Positions 37,299-45,984 of a stretch of DNA of 64,000 nucleotides are shown here, in pieces. The notes under the pieces are model-generated. The model ran no database searches. It had not been told where the DNA came from and saw only the letters and a program-made list of their open reading frames with translations. The translations under genes were made by a program, and so were the position numbers. Source of the DNA: Chitinophagaceae bacterium (GTDB lineage Bacteria; Bacteroidota; Bacteroidia; Chitinophagales; Chitinophagaceae); assembly GCA_016722465.1 (NCBI GenBank), contig JADKJC010000001.1, positions 1,240,001 to 1,304,000 of the forward strand, read 5' to 3'. Each line of letters starts with the position of its first letter. The stretch's first letter is position 1.

Positions 37299-38413
37299 TT
37301 TTTACAAAGAGATAAAAATGCTTTACTCACATTCTCAATCCTGAACTTATCAACGTTTTCATACCGGAACCCATTGCTGTAATTGCCATCTAAAAACTCA
37401 TCCATTAATTTTTTGTCCACTTCATTGGTTGGGAATGAAAGGATGGGCCTGCCGGACAAGTAATAATCTATGATCTTACTTGGTGCCTGTTGTGCAGGGT
37501 CGAAGCCGATATTGATGTGGAAATCCATTTTACTTAATTCTTTTATCAGCTCCGTACGTGGAATGTAGTCCCTTATTTCCAGTTTATCTTTCAATACCTC
37601 TTTATAGGGCAGCAGCAATTCAGCCGTACGGGTAAACACAATGAATTTAAAATCCCTTTTTGTGCTGATCAAATATTCAAGCAATGGCACCGGGTTACGG
37701 GTAGTACGCATAAAAACCCCTGCAAATGCAAAGGTCGGTACCGGATTGTTGGGTGCAACATGCTGCATTTGTACTTCATCAAATTTAAAACCCTGCGGAA
37801 TTTCCAGTATCTTATTTCTAAACTCAGGATAGTAATTCACTTTCATATTGATATTAGGTATCGCAATATGATCCGCCTTTCTGCAAAGCCATTTCTCTAA
37901 ATATTTAAAGTAAAACATTTTGCCAAAGCTGTCGTGTTTTATCACGCCCATATAAGCATCGCCACAATCCGCCACCCAGGTATCTGCAATGCGGTGCTGT
38001 TTTGTTCTTGCCCAGGTAACACCCCAATGCACCGGGTGTGGTACAGCAACAGAAACCATCAGGTCGTAACCTGATTCATTTTTCAACGCCTTCTTCACCC
38101 TGAACATTAATTCAATATCGGGGTACTCAAAAAATAATAAGAATGCCCGGTTAACCACCCTTTTTAACAGGAAAATTATTTTATTTCCTTTTGTGAGATC
38201 TACCGGTTTAAACCTAAGCTTGCCAAGGTCTTTGATGGTTACACCAAATTCATTCGCTATCGGTTGATGGTGCTCATCGTTCTTCAATGTATAAAGTGTC
38301 ACATCATGCCCCTGCCTGCAAAATTCTTTTACCAGTTCTGTTGTTCTGAATGAACGTGGACTGTTTTCGGGATAAAAAGATTTACTTACTACCAGTATTT
38401 TTTTCTTGTCCAT
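37295..38413 (-). CDS. Glycosyltransferase, GT-B fold
   Basis: A 372-residue protein starting MDKKKILVVSKSFYPENSPRS, a typical N-terminal strand-loop of family 4 transferases, with FRTTELVKEFCRQGHDVTLYT. Its C-terminal part has FAFAGVFMRTTRNPVPLLEYL, IRDYIPRTELIKELSKMDFHINIG and APSKIIDYYLSGRPIL, corresponding to the donor-sugar site. No frameshift. It overlaps the polymerase gene by four bases. Donor and linkage unknown. Confidence 0.82.
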   Translation of the reverse strand: MDKKKILVVSKSFYPENSPRSFRTTELVKEFCRQGHDVTLYTLKNDEHHQPIANEFGVTIKDLGKLRFKPVDLTKGNKIIFLLKRVVNRAFLLFFEYPDIELMFRVKKALKNESGYDLMVSVAVPHPVHWGVTWARTKQHRIADTWVADCGDAYMGVIKHDSFGKMFYFKYLEKWLCRKADHIAIPNINMKVNYYPEFRNKILEIPQGFKFDEVQMQHVAPNNPVPTFAFAGVFMRTTRNPVPLLEYLISTKRDFKFIVFTRTAELLLPYKEVLKDKLEIRDYIPRTELIKELSKMDFHINIGFDPAQQAPSKIIDYYLSGRPILSFPTNEVDKKLMDEFLDGNYSNGFRYENVDKFRIENVSKAFLSLCKK

Positions 38414-38430
38414 TCTTTTGTATAAAGCGC

Positions 38431-39514
38431 TTATGATTGTGTAATGGCTGTTGCTATTTTCATTCCTGCATCACCGTTGCCATACAGTGGTGTTGCAAAT
38501 AATGCGGCATCAACCGAAAGTGATTTACTCAAAGCATTTTCAATTTTATCCGTGTCTGCTCCGGTTAAGATATTGGCGCCTGCATTCACCAGTTCCACCC
38601 ATTCTGTTTCATCCCTCATGGTTACGCAGGGCACTTTGTGAAAATAGGCTTCCTTTTGCACACCACCGGAATCTGTAGCTATGATAGCAGCGTGGCGTTC
38701 CAGCAATATCATATCCAAGTAGCCAACCGGCTCAATGATGGTAATGTTATCAGGCAGTGCAATACCAAATTCTTCCAGTCTTTTTTTTGTTCGTGGATGC
38801 ATGGGCCATACCACCTGCAGGCTGTTTGTTCCGAGGCCATTCAGTATGTCCTGCAACCTGATTTTATCATCCACATTCTCGGCACGGTGGAGGGTGGTTA
38901 AAATATATTTTTTTGATTGGAGTGATAAACTGCTGAGAATAGTGCTTTGCTTTTCCGCTTTATCCGCATAATACAAGGCAGCATCGTACATCACATCTCC
39001 CACCTGCTGAATCTTGCTTTCTGTAAGGCCCTCTGCCATGGCATGACTGGTAGCAGTGGCGGTTGGTGTAAATAAAATGTCCGCAGCATGATCAGTAAGA
39101 ATGCGGTTGATCTCTTCGGGCATTTTTTTATTAAAGGAACGAAGGCCTGCTTCCACATGTGCCAAAGGAATGCAGTTTTACTGCTGCCACTGCGCCTGCC
39201 AGGGTAGAGTCCGTATCGCCATACACCAATACCATCGATGGTTTTTCTTCCAGCAGCACCGCTTCAATTTTTTCCATCATGCGGCCGGTGTTTTGCCCAT
39301 GGGTACCGCCACCAACACCTAAATGAAAATGTGGTTTCGGTATGTCCAGTTCATCAAAAAAAATATCACTCATGTTAGCGTCAAAGTGCTGGCCGGTATG
39401 AATGATCTTTTCTTCTGCAACGGCATCAAACTTTTTTAAAGCCCTTGACACTACCGCTGCCTTAATGAATTGCGGCCTGGCGCCAACAATGGTGACTATT
39501 TTTATCTTGCTCAT
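38431..39514 (-). CDS. wbpI: WbpI/WecB-type UDP-sugar 2-epimerase, split by a frameshift
   Basis: The N-terminal frame (ATG 39514) contains IVGARPQFIKAAVVSRAL, HTGQHFDANMSDIFFDELDIPKP and LVYGDTDSTLAGAVAAVKLH. The second frame resumes at LAHVEAGLRSFNKKMPEEINRILTDH and contains TLHRAENVD and ATDSGGVQKEA. The join needs a two-base gain (or one-base loss) near 39166-39175, for example one CA unit in CTGCACATT. Restored length is about 360 residues, normal for non-hydrolysing UDP-GlcNAc 2-epimerases. The HFDANMS and FFDELDIPKP wording is closer to WbpI than WecB. This fits UDP-2,3-diacetamido-glucuronate epimerisation with the nearby wbpB and wbpD genes. Confidence 0.75.
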
Positions 39515-39547
39515 GTATTGATGAAATAAAGTAGAAGGATTTTTTTT

Positions 39548-41563
39548 CTAATCAAGGATGACGTTGAATCTTTTCATCCAAAGCCCGAAAGCGATGAGGC
39601 GCCAGTAAGTATAATCGAATGGAGTATTACCGCTAACGATATTGTCAAAATAATCGAGCGCCTGCGGTTGGATGATTCCTTTTGAATGTGAAATAGATTG
39701 CTTTAGCATTTCCCTGAATTCAGGTGTAAATTGTTTGCGTACCCACTGTTCTTCCGAAGTAACAAAACCAATTTTATCTTTCCGGGTTAAAATGGGTGCA
39801 GGTAAAATATCTTTTAAGCCCTCCAGTAATATTTTTTTTGATTCCTGTTTACCATCAAGGTAATCGGCAGGCAATTGCGTGGTAAAATCCACCAGCCGGT
39901 GATCAAGGAATGGTACACGAGCCTCCACTGAATTACACATCGACATCCTGTCTTCGTACCGCAAATATTTTGGCAATGGATAATGAAGTAATTGACGGTG
40001 GGCAATATTGAAAATGCTTGCGCTGTTGTAAACGATCTCATCATAAGGATGTTTTTCCGCAGCCTTCAATTGATCCAGTGAAATGATCGCTTTCAGGTTT
40101 TGGTAGGTAGATGTTCTGCGGCTGAAATATCTTCTTACAACATCGGGTACCAGGTAATAAAACAGGTGGATATAATTTTTTAGTTTTCCTTCCTTTGCTT
40201 TTTTGGGATGATTTAAAATTTCATCATTCAGTTGCTTAAACTTAAATCCTTTTAACAGCTTTACCCACCTGAACATTTTAAACGCATCATACCCACTCAG
40301 GTATTCATCTGCTCCCTGGCCATTGATGAGCACTTTGATATTGTTTTGACGGGCCGCTTTGTACACCTGGTAGGTTGCCAGTTCACTCTGCGACTGGTTG
40401 GGTTCATCGTTGTACCAGATCAGTTCTTCGGCTTTTTCAAAAACATCGGCAGTATTTTCATACACATAGTGAGCTTCCACATTTGTTACTTTTACCACTT
40501 CTTCCACCCATTTTTTTTCATTGTAGGTTTCATCGGCGGAGCAGTAAGAAAATGTTTTCTGTTTGCCCTTCTGTCCTTCTTTTTTCAGCAGTTCATTTAT
40601 TTCACAAACAATGGCAGAAGAATCAAGGCCGCCGGAAAGCGCCGACCCAACCGGCACATCGGCTACCAAATGTTCTTTTACTGATTGCTGAAAATGAACT
40701 TTGAACTGATCTGCTGCTGCACTAAGGGTTTCGCTATTCCCTTTGTACCTTGTTTGATACCATTTTACCAACTCCACACTGCCATTTGACTTTTTACAAA
40801 TGCTGTTAACTGTTGATTTAAAATAATGCCCTGCCGGCACATGAAATACCTGTTTAAACATGGTCTCCTCGGTATGGTCTGTCATGTTGTACATTAAATA
40901 ATCAAATGCCCGTTGCCTGTTGAGTATAGCCTGCCAGCCTGGCAATGTGGTAAACTGTTTTATTTCGCTGGCGAAGCAAAAGGCATTGTTGGGAGCATTC
41001 CAGTAATACAATGGCTTGATACCAAACCTGTCTCTTGCTAAAAAAATTTCTTTTGTTTCTTTATCATAAACAGCAAAAGACCACATGCCATGAAACCTCT
41101 TTAAACAATCTGTACCCCATTGTGCATAGGCCGCTAAAATAACTTCTGTATCAGTATGAGAAATAAACGAATGGCCTGCTGCTATTAACTCATGTTTTAA
41201 CTCAATGAAGTTATATATCTCCCCGTTAAAACTGATCCAGTAGCGGTTATTGCTGTAACTCATTGGCAGATGGCCGTAAGCAGACAAATCAAGAATCGCT
41301 AACCGCCTGTGACCAAAAGCCACTTTAAAGTCTTTCTGTTGGAGTGCCGTTAAAATACCAGTTGGCTTATAAGGGATGTCTGTATTATAAACATCAGCAG
41401 GTGTATCGTTGCCACCGGCTGCAACACAATTGCCGGCATCATCAAACAACACATAGCCTTCATCATCCGGGCCCCGGTAGCTGATAACATCAGTCATCGC
41501 CTTTAGATCAGCAACGCCATAGTGCTGCGATGGAGGGTTAATAATTCCGGAAATGCCACACAT
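39548..41563 (-). CDS. Asparagine synthase-like glutamine amidotransferase (copy 2)
   Basis: A 671-residue AsnB-type enzyme with Cys2 (MCGISGII), YRGPDDEGYV, FGHRRLAILDLSAYGHLPM and SFNGEIYNFIE in the glutaminase domain, then SALSGGLDSSAIVCEI and INGQGADEYLSGYDAF in the synthetase domain. It shares the overall architecture with the copy at 30997-32901, but the segments I compared differ, so it is not a recent duplicate. Located between wbpI and wbpD, it is a candidate for amide formation on the uronic acid sugar, as proposed for WbpS-like enzymes of O-antigen loci. Confidence 0.85.
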   Translation of the reverse strand: MCGISGIINPPSQHYGVADLKAMTDVISYRGPDDEGYVLFDDAGNCVAAGGNDTPADVYNTDIPYKPTGILTALQQKDFKVAFGHRRLAILDLSAYGHLPMSYSNNRYWISFNGEIYNFIELKHELIAAGHSFISHTDTEVILAAYAQWGTDCLKRFHGMWSFAVYDKETKEIFLARDRFGIKPLYYWNAPNNAFCFASEIKQFTTLPGWQAILNRQRAFDYLMYNMTDHTEETMFKQVFHVPAGHYFKSTVNSICKKSNGSVELVKWYQTRYKGNSETLSAAADQFKVHFQQSVKEHLVADVPVGSALSGGLDSSAIVCEINELLKKEGQKGKQKTFSYCSADETYNEKKWVEEVVKVTNVEAHYVYENTADVFEKAEELIWYNDEPNQSQSELATYQVYKAARQNNIKVLINGQGADEYLSGYDAFKMFRWVKLLKGFKFKQLNDEILNHPKKAKEGKLKNYIHLFYYLVPDVVRRYFSRRTSTYQNLKAIISLDQLKAAEKHPYDEIVYNSASIFNIAHRQLLHYPLPKYLRYEDRMSMCNSVEARVPFLDHRLVDFTTQLPADYLDGKQESKKILLEGLKDILPAPILTRKDKIGFVTSEEQWVRKQFTPEFREMLKQSISHSKGIIQPQALDYFDNIVSGNTPFDYTYWRLIAFGLWMKRFNVILD

Positions 41564-41701
41564 ACTTGCTGGTTGTTTTGGTAAGGTTTACCGCTGCTTA
41601 TGCAGCAGGTAATTTAAAGTAAAACTTAAAATGAGGATTTACCGGTTGGTGATTTGTTATTGCGATGTTATGGGATAAAGACCGCAGTAATCAATGGCAA
41701 C

Positions 41702-42283
41702 TTAAGCAGATTGCAGAGAAATGGTTTCTTCCTTTAAAATGTATTTATCACCCGTATGCGGACAAGTATATTGCCCATCACCTTTTACGGGCAAATCAAT
41801 TCTTTCACCAAAGCGGCTCATCCAACCAATTTGTTTGGCAGGTACACCTACCATCAATGCAAACGGCAGTACATCTTTATTCACCACACTGCCTGCGCCT
41901 ACAAAAGCATATTCGCCAATGGTAACACCACAAACAATGGTGCAGTTGGCTCCCAGTGTAGCGCCCCGTTTTACCAATGTATCACGGTACTCCTCTTTTC
42001 TTGTAACAGCACTTCGTGGATTGTATACGTTGGTGAACACCATGCTTGGCCCGCAAAATACATCATCCTCCAATGTTACATTATCATACACCGATACATT
42101 GTTTTGTATTTTTACATTGTTACCAATAATCACCCTGTTGCCGACAAAAACATTTTGCCCCAGCGAACATTTACTGCCAATCACGGCTTTGCCGCACACA
42201 TGCACCCAATGCCACACCCTGCTACCTTCGCCAATTTGTGCGCCTTCATCTACAATGGATGTTTCGTGTTTGGTATAGTTCAT
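41702..42283 (-). CDS. wbpD: UDP-2-acetamido-3-amino-glucuronate N-acetyltransferase (WbpD/WlbB type)
   Basis: A 193-residue left-handed beta-helix acetyltransferase. The pattern [66 protein letters not shown] and [13 protein letters not shown], with [12 protein letters not shown] at the end, is that of WbpD/WlbB. The Asn in VYNPRS and the His of the WHWVH segment lie in the known active-site regions. It acetylates the 3-amino group of UDP-GlcNAc(3N)A using acetyl-CoA. It lies next to wbpB, as in the Pseudomonas and Bordetella clusters. Cytoplasmic. Confidence 0.9.
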   Translation of the reverse strand: MNYTKHETSIVDEGAQIGEGSRVWHWVHVCGKAVIGSKCSLGQNVFVGNRVIIGNNVKIQNNVSVYDNVTLEDDVFCGPSMVFTNVYNPRSAVTRKEEYRDTLVKRGATLGANCTIVCGVTIGEYAFVGAGSVVNKDVLPFALMVGVPAKQIGWMSRFGERIDLPVKGDGQYTCPHTGDKYILKEETISLQSA

Positions 42284-42322
42284 TTTTAAATTATTTTATT
42301 CTTTTTACGACCCTGCTTTTGT

Positions 42323-42360
42323 CACCTCACCCCTAACCCCTTTCCCAAAGGAGGGGGAAC
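42323..42360. repeat. Dispersed palindromic repeat in the wbpB-wbpD spacer
   Basis: The spacer contains CACCCCTAACCCC followed by TTTCCCAAAGG and AGGGGGAAC, so CCCCTTT and AAAGGAGGGG can pair into a hairpin. This is a widespread intergenic repeat type in Bacteroidota. A shorter relative in opposite orientation lies at 9321-9342 before prfA. Confidence 0.6.
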
Positions 42361-42408
42361 GTAGCTTCATAAACCGGTTGCCACTCCCACTACTTATAAC
42401 AGTGCTTC

Positions 42409-43353
42409 TTATTTTTTTAAAAATGGATGATAGTCTCCCACCAAACCAAGTGGTGTTTGTGTACGGATGCTGCCCACCGTTTCAATGGCCACCCTGTTTT
42501 CCTCCAGCCCAAATCCGCCACCGGCTAAAATGTCTTCGTATATCCTTGTATGCAGATCAGCAAAGCCATCAGAAAATTCTATCTCTCTTCCATTCATGGT
42601 GAGGGAGCGGTAGGTACGCTTGCCCTGTTGTAATAATTCAGCAGGAATATCATTGGCATCTACAGATAGAAACCATCTTACCCTTGCTTTTTCATATTCC
42701 AGAAAGCCACCTGCCTTAAAATCATCCCTGTAATGAAGTTTATTATCCAGCAACTTGCCAAATACAAAATGCAGCATATCGTAAAAGTGTACCCCAATAT
42801 TGGTAGCCACACCACCTGATTTTTTTGAATCACCTTTCCAGGAATTGAAATACCATTTACCCCTTGAGGTAATATACGTAAGGTTCACATCAAACTTAGT
42901 ACCTGCCGGAGCAGCATCCACTTCTTTTTTTAAAGCAATGATGGCAGGATGCAATCTTAACTGCAATACGGTATGCACTTTCCTGCCGGTATCTTTTTCT
43001 ATTGCCTGCAACGCATCAATATTCCAGTGGTTTAATACAATGGGTTTTTCACAAATGGCATCTGCATTATTCTTCAATGCAAAGCGAATGTGGGAATCAT
43101 GCAGGTAGTTGGGAGAACAGATAGAAACATAATCCACTGCGTGGCCATCCTGTTGGCGGCGGAGTTTATCAATATACCGGTCAAATCTTTCAAACTCCGT
43201 AAAAAAATCTGCATTTGGAAAATAGCTGTCGATAATACCAACAGAGTCGTTGGGGTCAAAAGCGGCAATCAGCAAATTACCGGTGTCTTTTATTGCTTTC
43301 ATGTGGCGGGGGGCTATATAGCCTGCAGCGCCTATTAGTGAAAAGTATTTCAT
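42409..43353 (-). CDS. wbpB: UDP-N-acetyl-D-glucosaminuronate 3-dehydrogenase (WbpB/WlbA type)
   Basis: A 314-residue Gfo/Idh/MocA oxidoreductase. Its IGAAGYIAPRHMKAIKDTGN opening, IDSYFPNADFF, VSICSPNYLHDSHIRFAL, CEKPIVLN, RLHPAIIAL and GGVATNIGVHFYDML segments match the WbpB/WlbA group closely. The EKP Lys and the His of GVHFYD are the expected catalytic pair. It oxidises C3 of UDP-GlcNAcA, using NAD, as the first dedicated step towards 2,3-diamino-uronic acids. WbpA (6-dehydrogenase) and WbpE (aminotransferase), also needed, are not in the window. Confidence 0.9.
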   Translation of the reverse strand: MKYFSLIGAAGYIAPRHMKAIKDTGNLLIAAFDPNDSVGIIDSYFPNADFFTEFERFDRYIDKLRRQQDGHAVDYVSICSPNYLHDSHIRFALKNNADAICEKPIVLNHWNIDALQAIEKDTGRKVHTVLQLRLHPAIIALKKEVDAAPAGTKFDVNLTYITSRGKWYFNSWKGDSKKSGGVATNIGVHFYDMLHFVFGKLLDNKLHYRDDFKAGGFLEYEKARVRWFLSVDANDIPAELLQQGKRTYRSLTMNGREIEFSDGFADLHTRIYEDILAGGGFGLEENRVAIETVGSIRTQTPLGLVGDYHPFLKK

Positions 43354-43415
43354 TGTAGTGTAGAAAGTTTAGGATTCAGTCGGTTTAGATAAGCCTGTTT
43401 TTGCTGCTCATCATA

Positions 43416-44579
43416 TCAACGGATGGATTTCACAAAATTGGTGATCCTGGTTTTTAACCTCGCCGGTATTCTGTTCGGAAGAGTGGAAACAAATTCGAAT
43501 TTCTTTTTTTCGGAAGGATATATGTCATGCTTTTTTTCCGGCCTTTTCAGATAATCATCCAGCATTTCGCTTGTCCAGTTCATTTTTTTAAGGAAATATT
43601 CCCTGTCGTTCTCCATTTCTTTTTGCGATGGGTAAGGGATGCCTTCTAAACCTTTTAATGCATCTTCCCTTGTCATTTGTTTTGCAGCCACTAAAGTGGC
43701 CAGGTGTATGATCCGTTTATCTACACCAAATTTCCTGGGCAGGATATAACCCTGGTAAAAACGGGTAAAGATGGATTCGTAATGTTTGTATGGATAGGGT
43801 TTATAACTGAAATCTCTCTGCAATACTTCCAGCGCTTCAAATTTGTTGTAAGGAAAATAATCCAGGAACGGGCAAAGCTGTATCAGTTTGATGTAGTGAT
43901 ACCATGCCCATTCATTGGGACCCAGTGATGGGAAGGTTTTGATCTTTACATTGCCGAACATTTTTGCCAGGGCTTTGATATTTCTCTTATCAAATTTGTT
44001 CCAGCTCCAGCTTTCGGGAAGGGGTAAGCCTTCGGATGCTTTGTTGTAGCCGGCCAATATATAACGGAGACCATGTTTGGCGGCCTGAGTATAGATCACT
44101 CCGAGCATGGCATTGTCGTACAGCAATTCCACATCTATCACATCTGCATCAAAAAATGCCTGCATCAGTTCTCTGTATTCTTCCCAGTCGATAACATGGG
44201 TGTACAAATCGACACCAAGACCCCGAACTAAATTTTCTATATTATTCTGTGCCAGCTCACTGTTCCAGCCATTGTCCATGTGAACGGCCAATGGACGAAG
44301 GCCCAGTTCTTTTACTTTTACCAGCACCCAGGAACTGTCCACACCGCCGGATACCCCAACAATACAATCATACTGTTTGCCCTTGCCGTTCTTTTTTACC
44401 TGCGCTACAAATGCTTCCAGTTCCCTTTGCTGCAGTGCCGGATCTTTATGAATGATGTGATTATTAATTTCAATAAAACTGGTGCAGTAGTTACAATAAC
44501 CATCTGCATCAAACTTTACCCCGGGAACATTGGAGTTAATCACACAACGTTTACAAATTTGCATAGTCTCCTGATTCAT
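43416..44579 (-). CDS. wbpG: N-acetyl sugar amidotransferase (WbpG/WbuX/PseA-like)
   Basis: A 387-residue PP-loop enzyme. A likely zinc site is formed by CKRC (9-12) and CNYC (29-32), and the ATP-pyrophosphatase loop is VSGGVDSSW (76-84). The segments LRPLAVHMDNGWNSELAQNNIENL and YDNAMLGVIYTQAAKHGLRYILAGYN are typical of the family. It transfers ammonia, delivered by the HisH/HisF-like pair encoded immediately downstream, to convert an acetamido sugar group into an acetamidino group. The three-gene order is the same as in the Pseudomonas wbpG-hisH-hisF set. Confidence 0.9.
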   Translation of the reverse strand: MNQETMQICKRCVINSNVPGVKFDADGYCNYCTSFIEINNHIIHKDPALQQRELEAFVAQVKKNGKGKQYDCIVGVSGGVDSSWVLVKVKELGLRPLAVHMDNGWNSELAQNNIENLVRGLGVDLYTHVIDWEEYRELMQAFFDADVIDVELLYDNAMLGVIYTQAAKHGLRYILAGYNKASEGLPLPESWSWNKFDKRNIKALAKMFGNVKIKTFPSLGPNEWAWYHYIKLIQLCPFLDYFPYNKFEALEVLQRDFSYKPYPYKHYESIFTRFYQGYILPRKFGVDKRIIHLATLVAAKQMTREDALKGLEGIPYPSQKEMENDREYFLKKMNWTSEMLDDYLKRPEKKHDIYPSEKKKFEFVSTLPNRIPARLKTRITNFVKSIR

Positions 44580-44583
44580 GTTT

Positions 44584-45342
44584 TTATTTGAGCAATTGTA
44601 TCAATTCCTGATATTTTGGATAGGTGATGAGCACTGCCCTGTGCGGACCCTGGAATACAAAAAAAGCGCCGGCACTTACCGCATTGGCACCTGCATCCAC
44701 CGCTGCTTTTATATCTGTCAAACTTCCGGCACCACCAACTGCTACTAACGGAACAGATAAAATTTTTGCAGCTTCGCTGATGAGTTCTGTATCCATGCCT
44801 TTCATGGTTCCATCTTTGTCAACCGCATTCAGCACAATTTCACCTGCACCTGCCTTTACTGCTTCCAGCATAAAGTCGGTCCATTTTTTATCAAGTATTT
44901 TACCGGTGGCTGCAGAATATAATTTAGGGTGACCCAGCCAGTTTCTTTTTACATCAATAGATACAAGTATACTGGAGCTTCCCCATTTTTCAGAAAGATT
45001 TTTCACCAACGAAAGATCATTGAGTACCGATGTTTGCAAACAGATTTTTTCAATACCGGAATTGAACAACCGTTGTGCCTGCTCCATGGTACGGATGCCG
45101 CCACCATAACTCAATGGCATGAAACATTCACTGGCGAATTGCTCGATGAGTGCATAGTTAGGCTCTTTCTTTTCCTTGCTGGCTGTAATGTCCAGCACCA
45201 TCAGTTCATCCACTTCCTTATCATTAAAAATGCGGATGGCATTAATGGGGTCACCCACATATTTTGGGTCGCTGAATTTTAATGTTTTTACCAGGCCGCC
45301 ATTGCGGAGCAGGAGACATGGTATTAGCCTGTGTTTTAGCAT
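44584..45342 (-). CDS. hisF: HisF-like subunit of sugar amidotransferase complex
   Basis: A 252-residue TIM barrel clearly related to HisF (LMVLDITASKEKKEPN, PLSYGGGIRTMEQAQ, VSIDVKRNWLG, EIVLNAVDKDGTMKGMD, PLVAVGGAGSLTDI). However, position 11 is Leu (IPCLLLRNGG) where histidine-pathway HisF has the catalytic Asp of CLDV. The second catalytic Asp, in NAVDKDG, is kept. Loss of the first argues against a role in histidine synthesis and for an ammonia-channelling role with HisH for WbpG. It lies four bases from both neighbours. Confidence 0.88.
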   Translation of the reverse strand: MLKHRLIPCLLLRNGGLVKTLKFSDPKYVGDPINAIRIFNDKEVDELMVLDITASKEKKEPNYALIEQFASECFMPLSYGGGIRTMEQAQRLFNSGIEKICLQTSVLNDLSLVKNLSEKWGSSSILVSIDVKRNWLGHPKLYSAATGKILDKKWTDFMLEAVKAGAGEIVLNAVDKDGTMKGMDTELISEAAKILSVPLVAVGGAGSLTDIKAAVDAGANAVSAGAFFVFQGPHRAVLITYPKYQELIQLLK

Positions 45343-45345
45343 GGA

Positions 45346-45957
45346 TTAAATGGCGATAAAGTGTTTTAATAGTTCCATTCCAAAGCGGTGGCTTTTTTCA
45401 GGATGAAATTGCGTGGCATACATATTCTCATGACTAATGGAAGCCGTAAACTCATAATCATGTACCGCAGTTGCCAATACGTCCTGCGAATTGTTGCAAA
45501 CTACATGATAAGAGTGTACAAAATAAAAACGCTGTTCCTCTTCTTTGATTTCAATCAGCTTGTTTTCCTTTTTTACCTGCAAGGCATTCCAGCCCATGTG
45601 TGGAATTTTAAAAGAGGAATCTGCCGGGATCCGGAATCTTTTTACCTCTGCATCAAACCAACCCAATCCGGGTAATACGCCTTCTTCACTTCCCTTACAC
45701 ATCAATTGCATTCCCAGGCAAATACCCAGTACGGGCACTTTACGTTCCAGCACTGCTTCATTCAATGCTGCAATCCATCCCTTTTCATTCAGGAATTTCA
45801 TACCATGATCAAAGGCTCCTATGCCGGGCAATATTAATTTTTCCGCATTCTTTACGTCATTTACGTCATCAATAATTTTTGATTCACCGCCAATTTTTTT
45901 AATGATGTTGGAGATGGAATTTAAATTACCGAGACCGTAGTTAACTATATAGATCAT
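45346..45957 (-). CDS. hisH: HisH-like glutaminase subunit of sugar amidotransferase complex
   Basis: A 203-residue class I glutamine amidotransferase: LILPGIGAFDHGM (oxyanion strand), nucleophile Cys80 in LGICLGMQLM and the His185/Glu187 pair in QFHPEKSHRFG. The catalytic triad is intact. It hydrolyses glutamine and passes ammonia through the HisF-like barrel to the WbpG-like enzyme. Genomic placement with the WbpG homologue separates it from a normal his operon. Cytoplasmic. Confidence 0.9.
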   Translation of the reverse strand: MIYIVNYGLGNLNSISNIIKKIGGESKIIDDVNDVKNAEKLILPGIGAFDHGMKFLNEKGWIAALNEAVLERKVPVLGICLGMQLMCKGSEEGVLPGLGWFDAEVKRFRIPADSSFKIPHMGWNALQVKKENKLIEIKEEEQRFYFVHSYHVVCNNSQDVLATAVHDYEFTASISHENMYATQFHPEKSHRFGMELLKHFIAI

Positions 45958-45984
45958 AATAATTGAAAAAGGAAAGTTGAAAAT

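Noticed and set aside
41721..42289. Two overlapping plus-strand frames of about 180 codons
   Set aside because: They mirror the hexapeptide repeats of wbpD on the opposite strand.
44584..45957. Histidine biosynthesis operon
   Set aside because: Only HisH and HisF paralogues are present, next to a WbpG-like enzyme, and the HisF copy lacks its first catalytic Asp.
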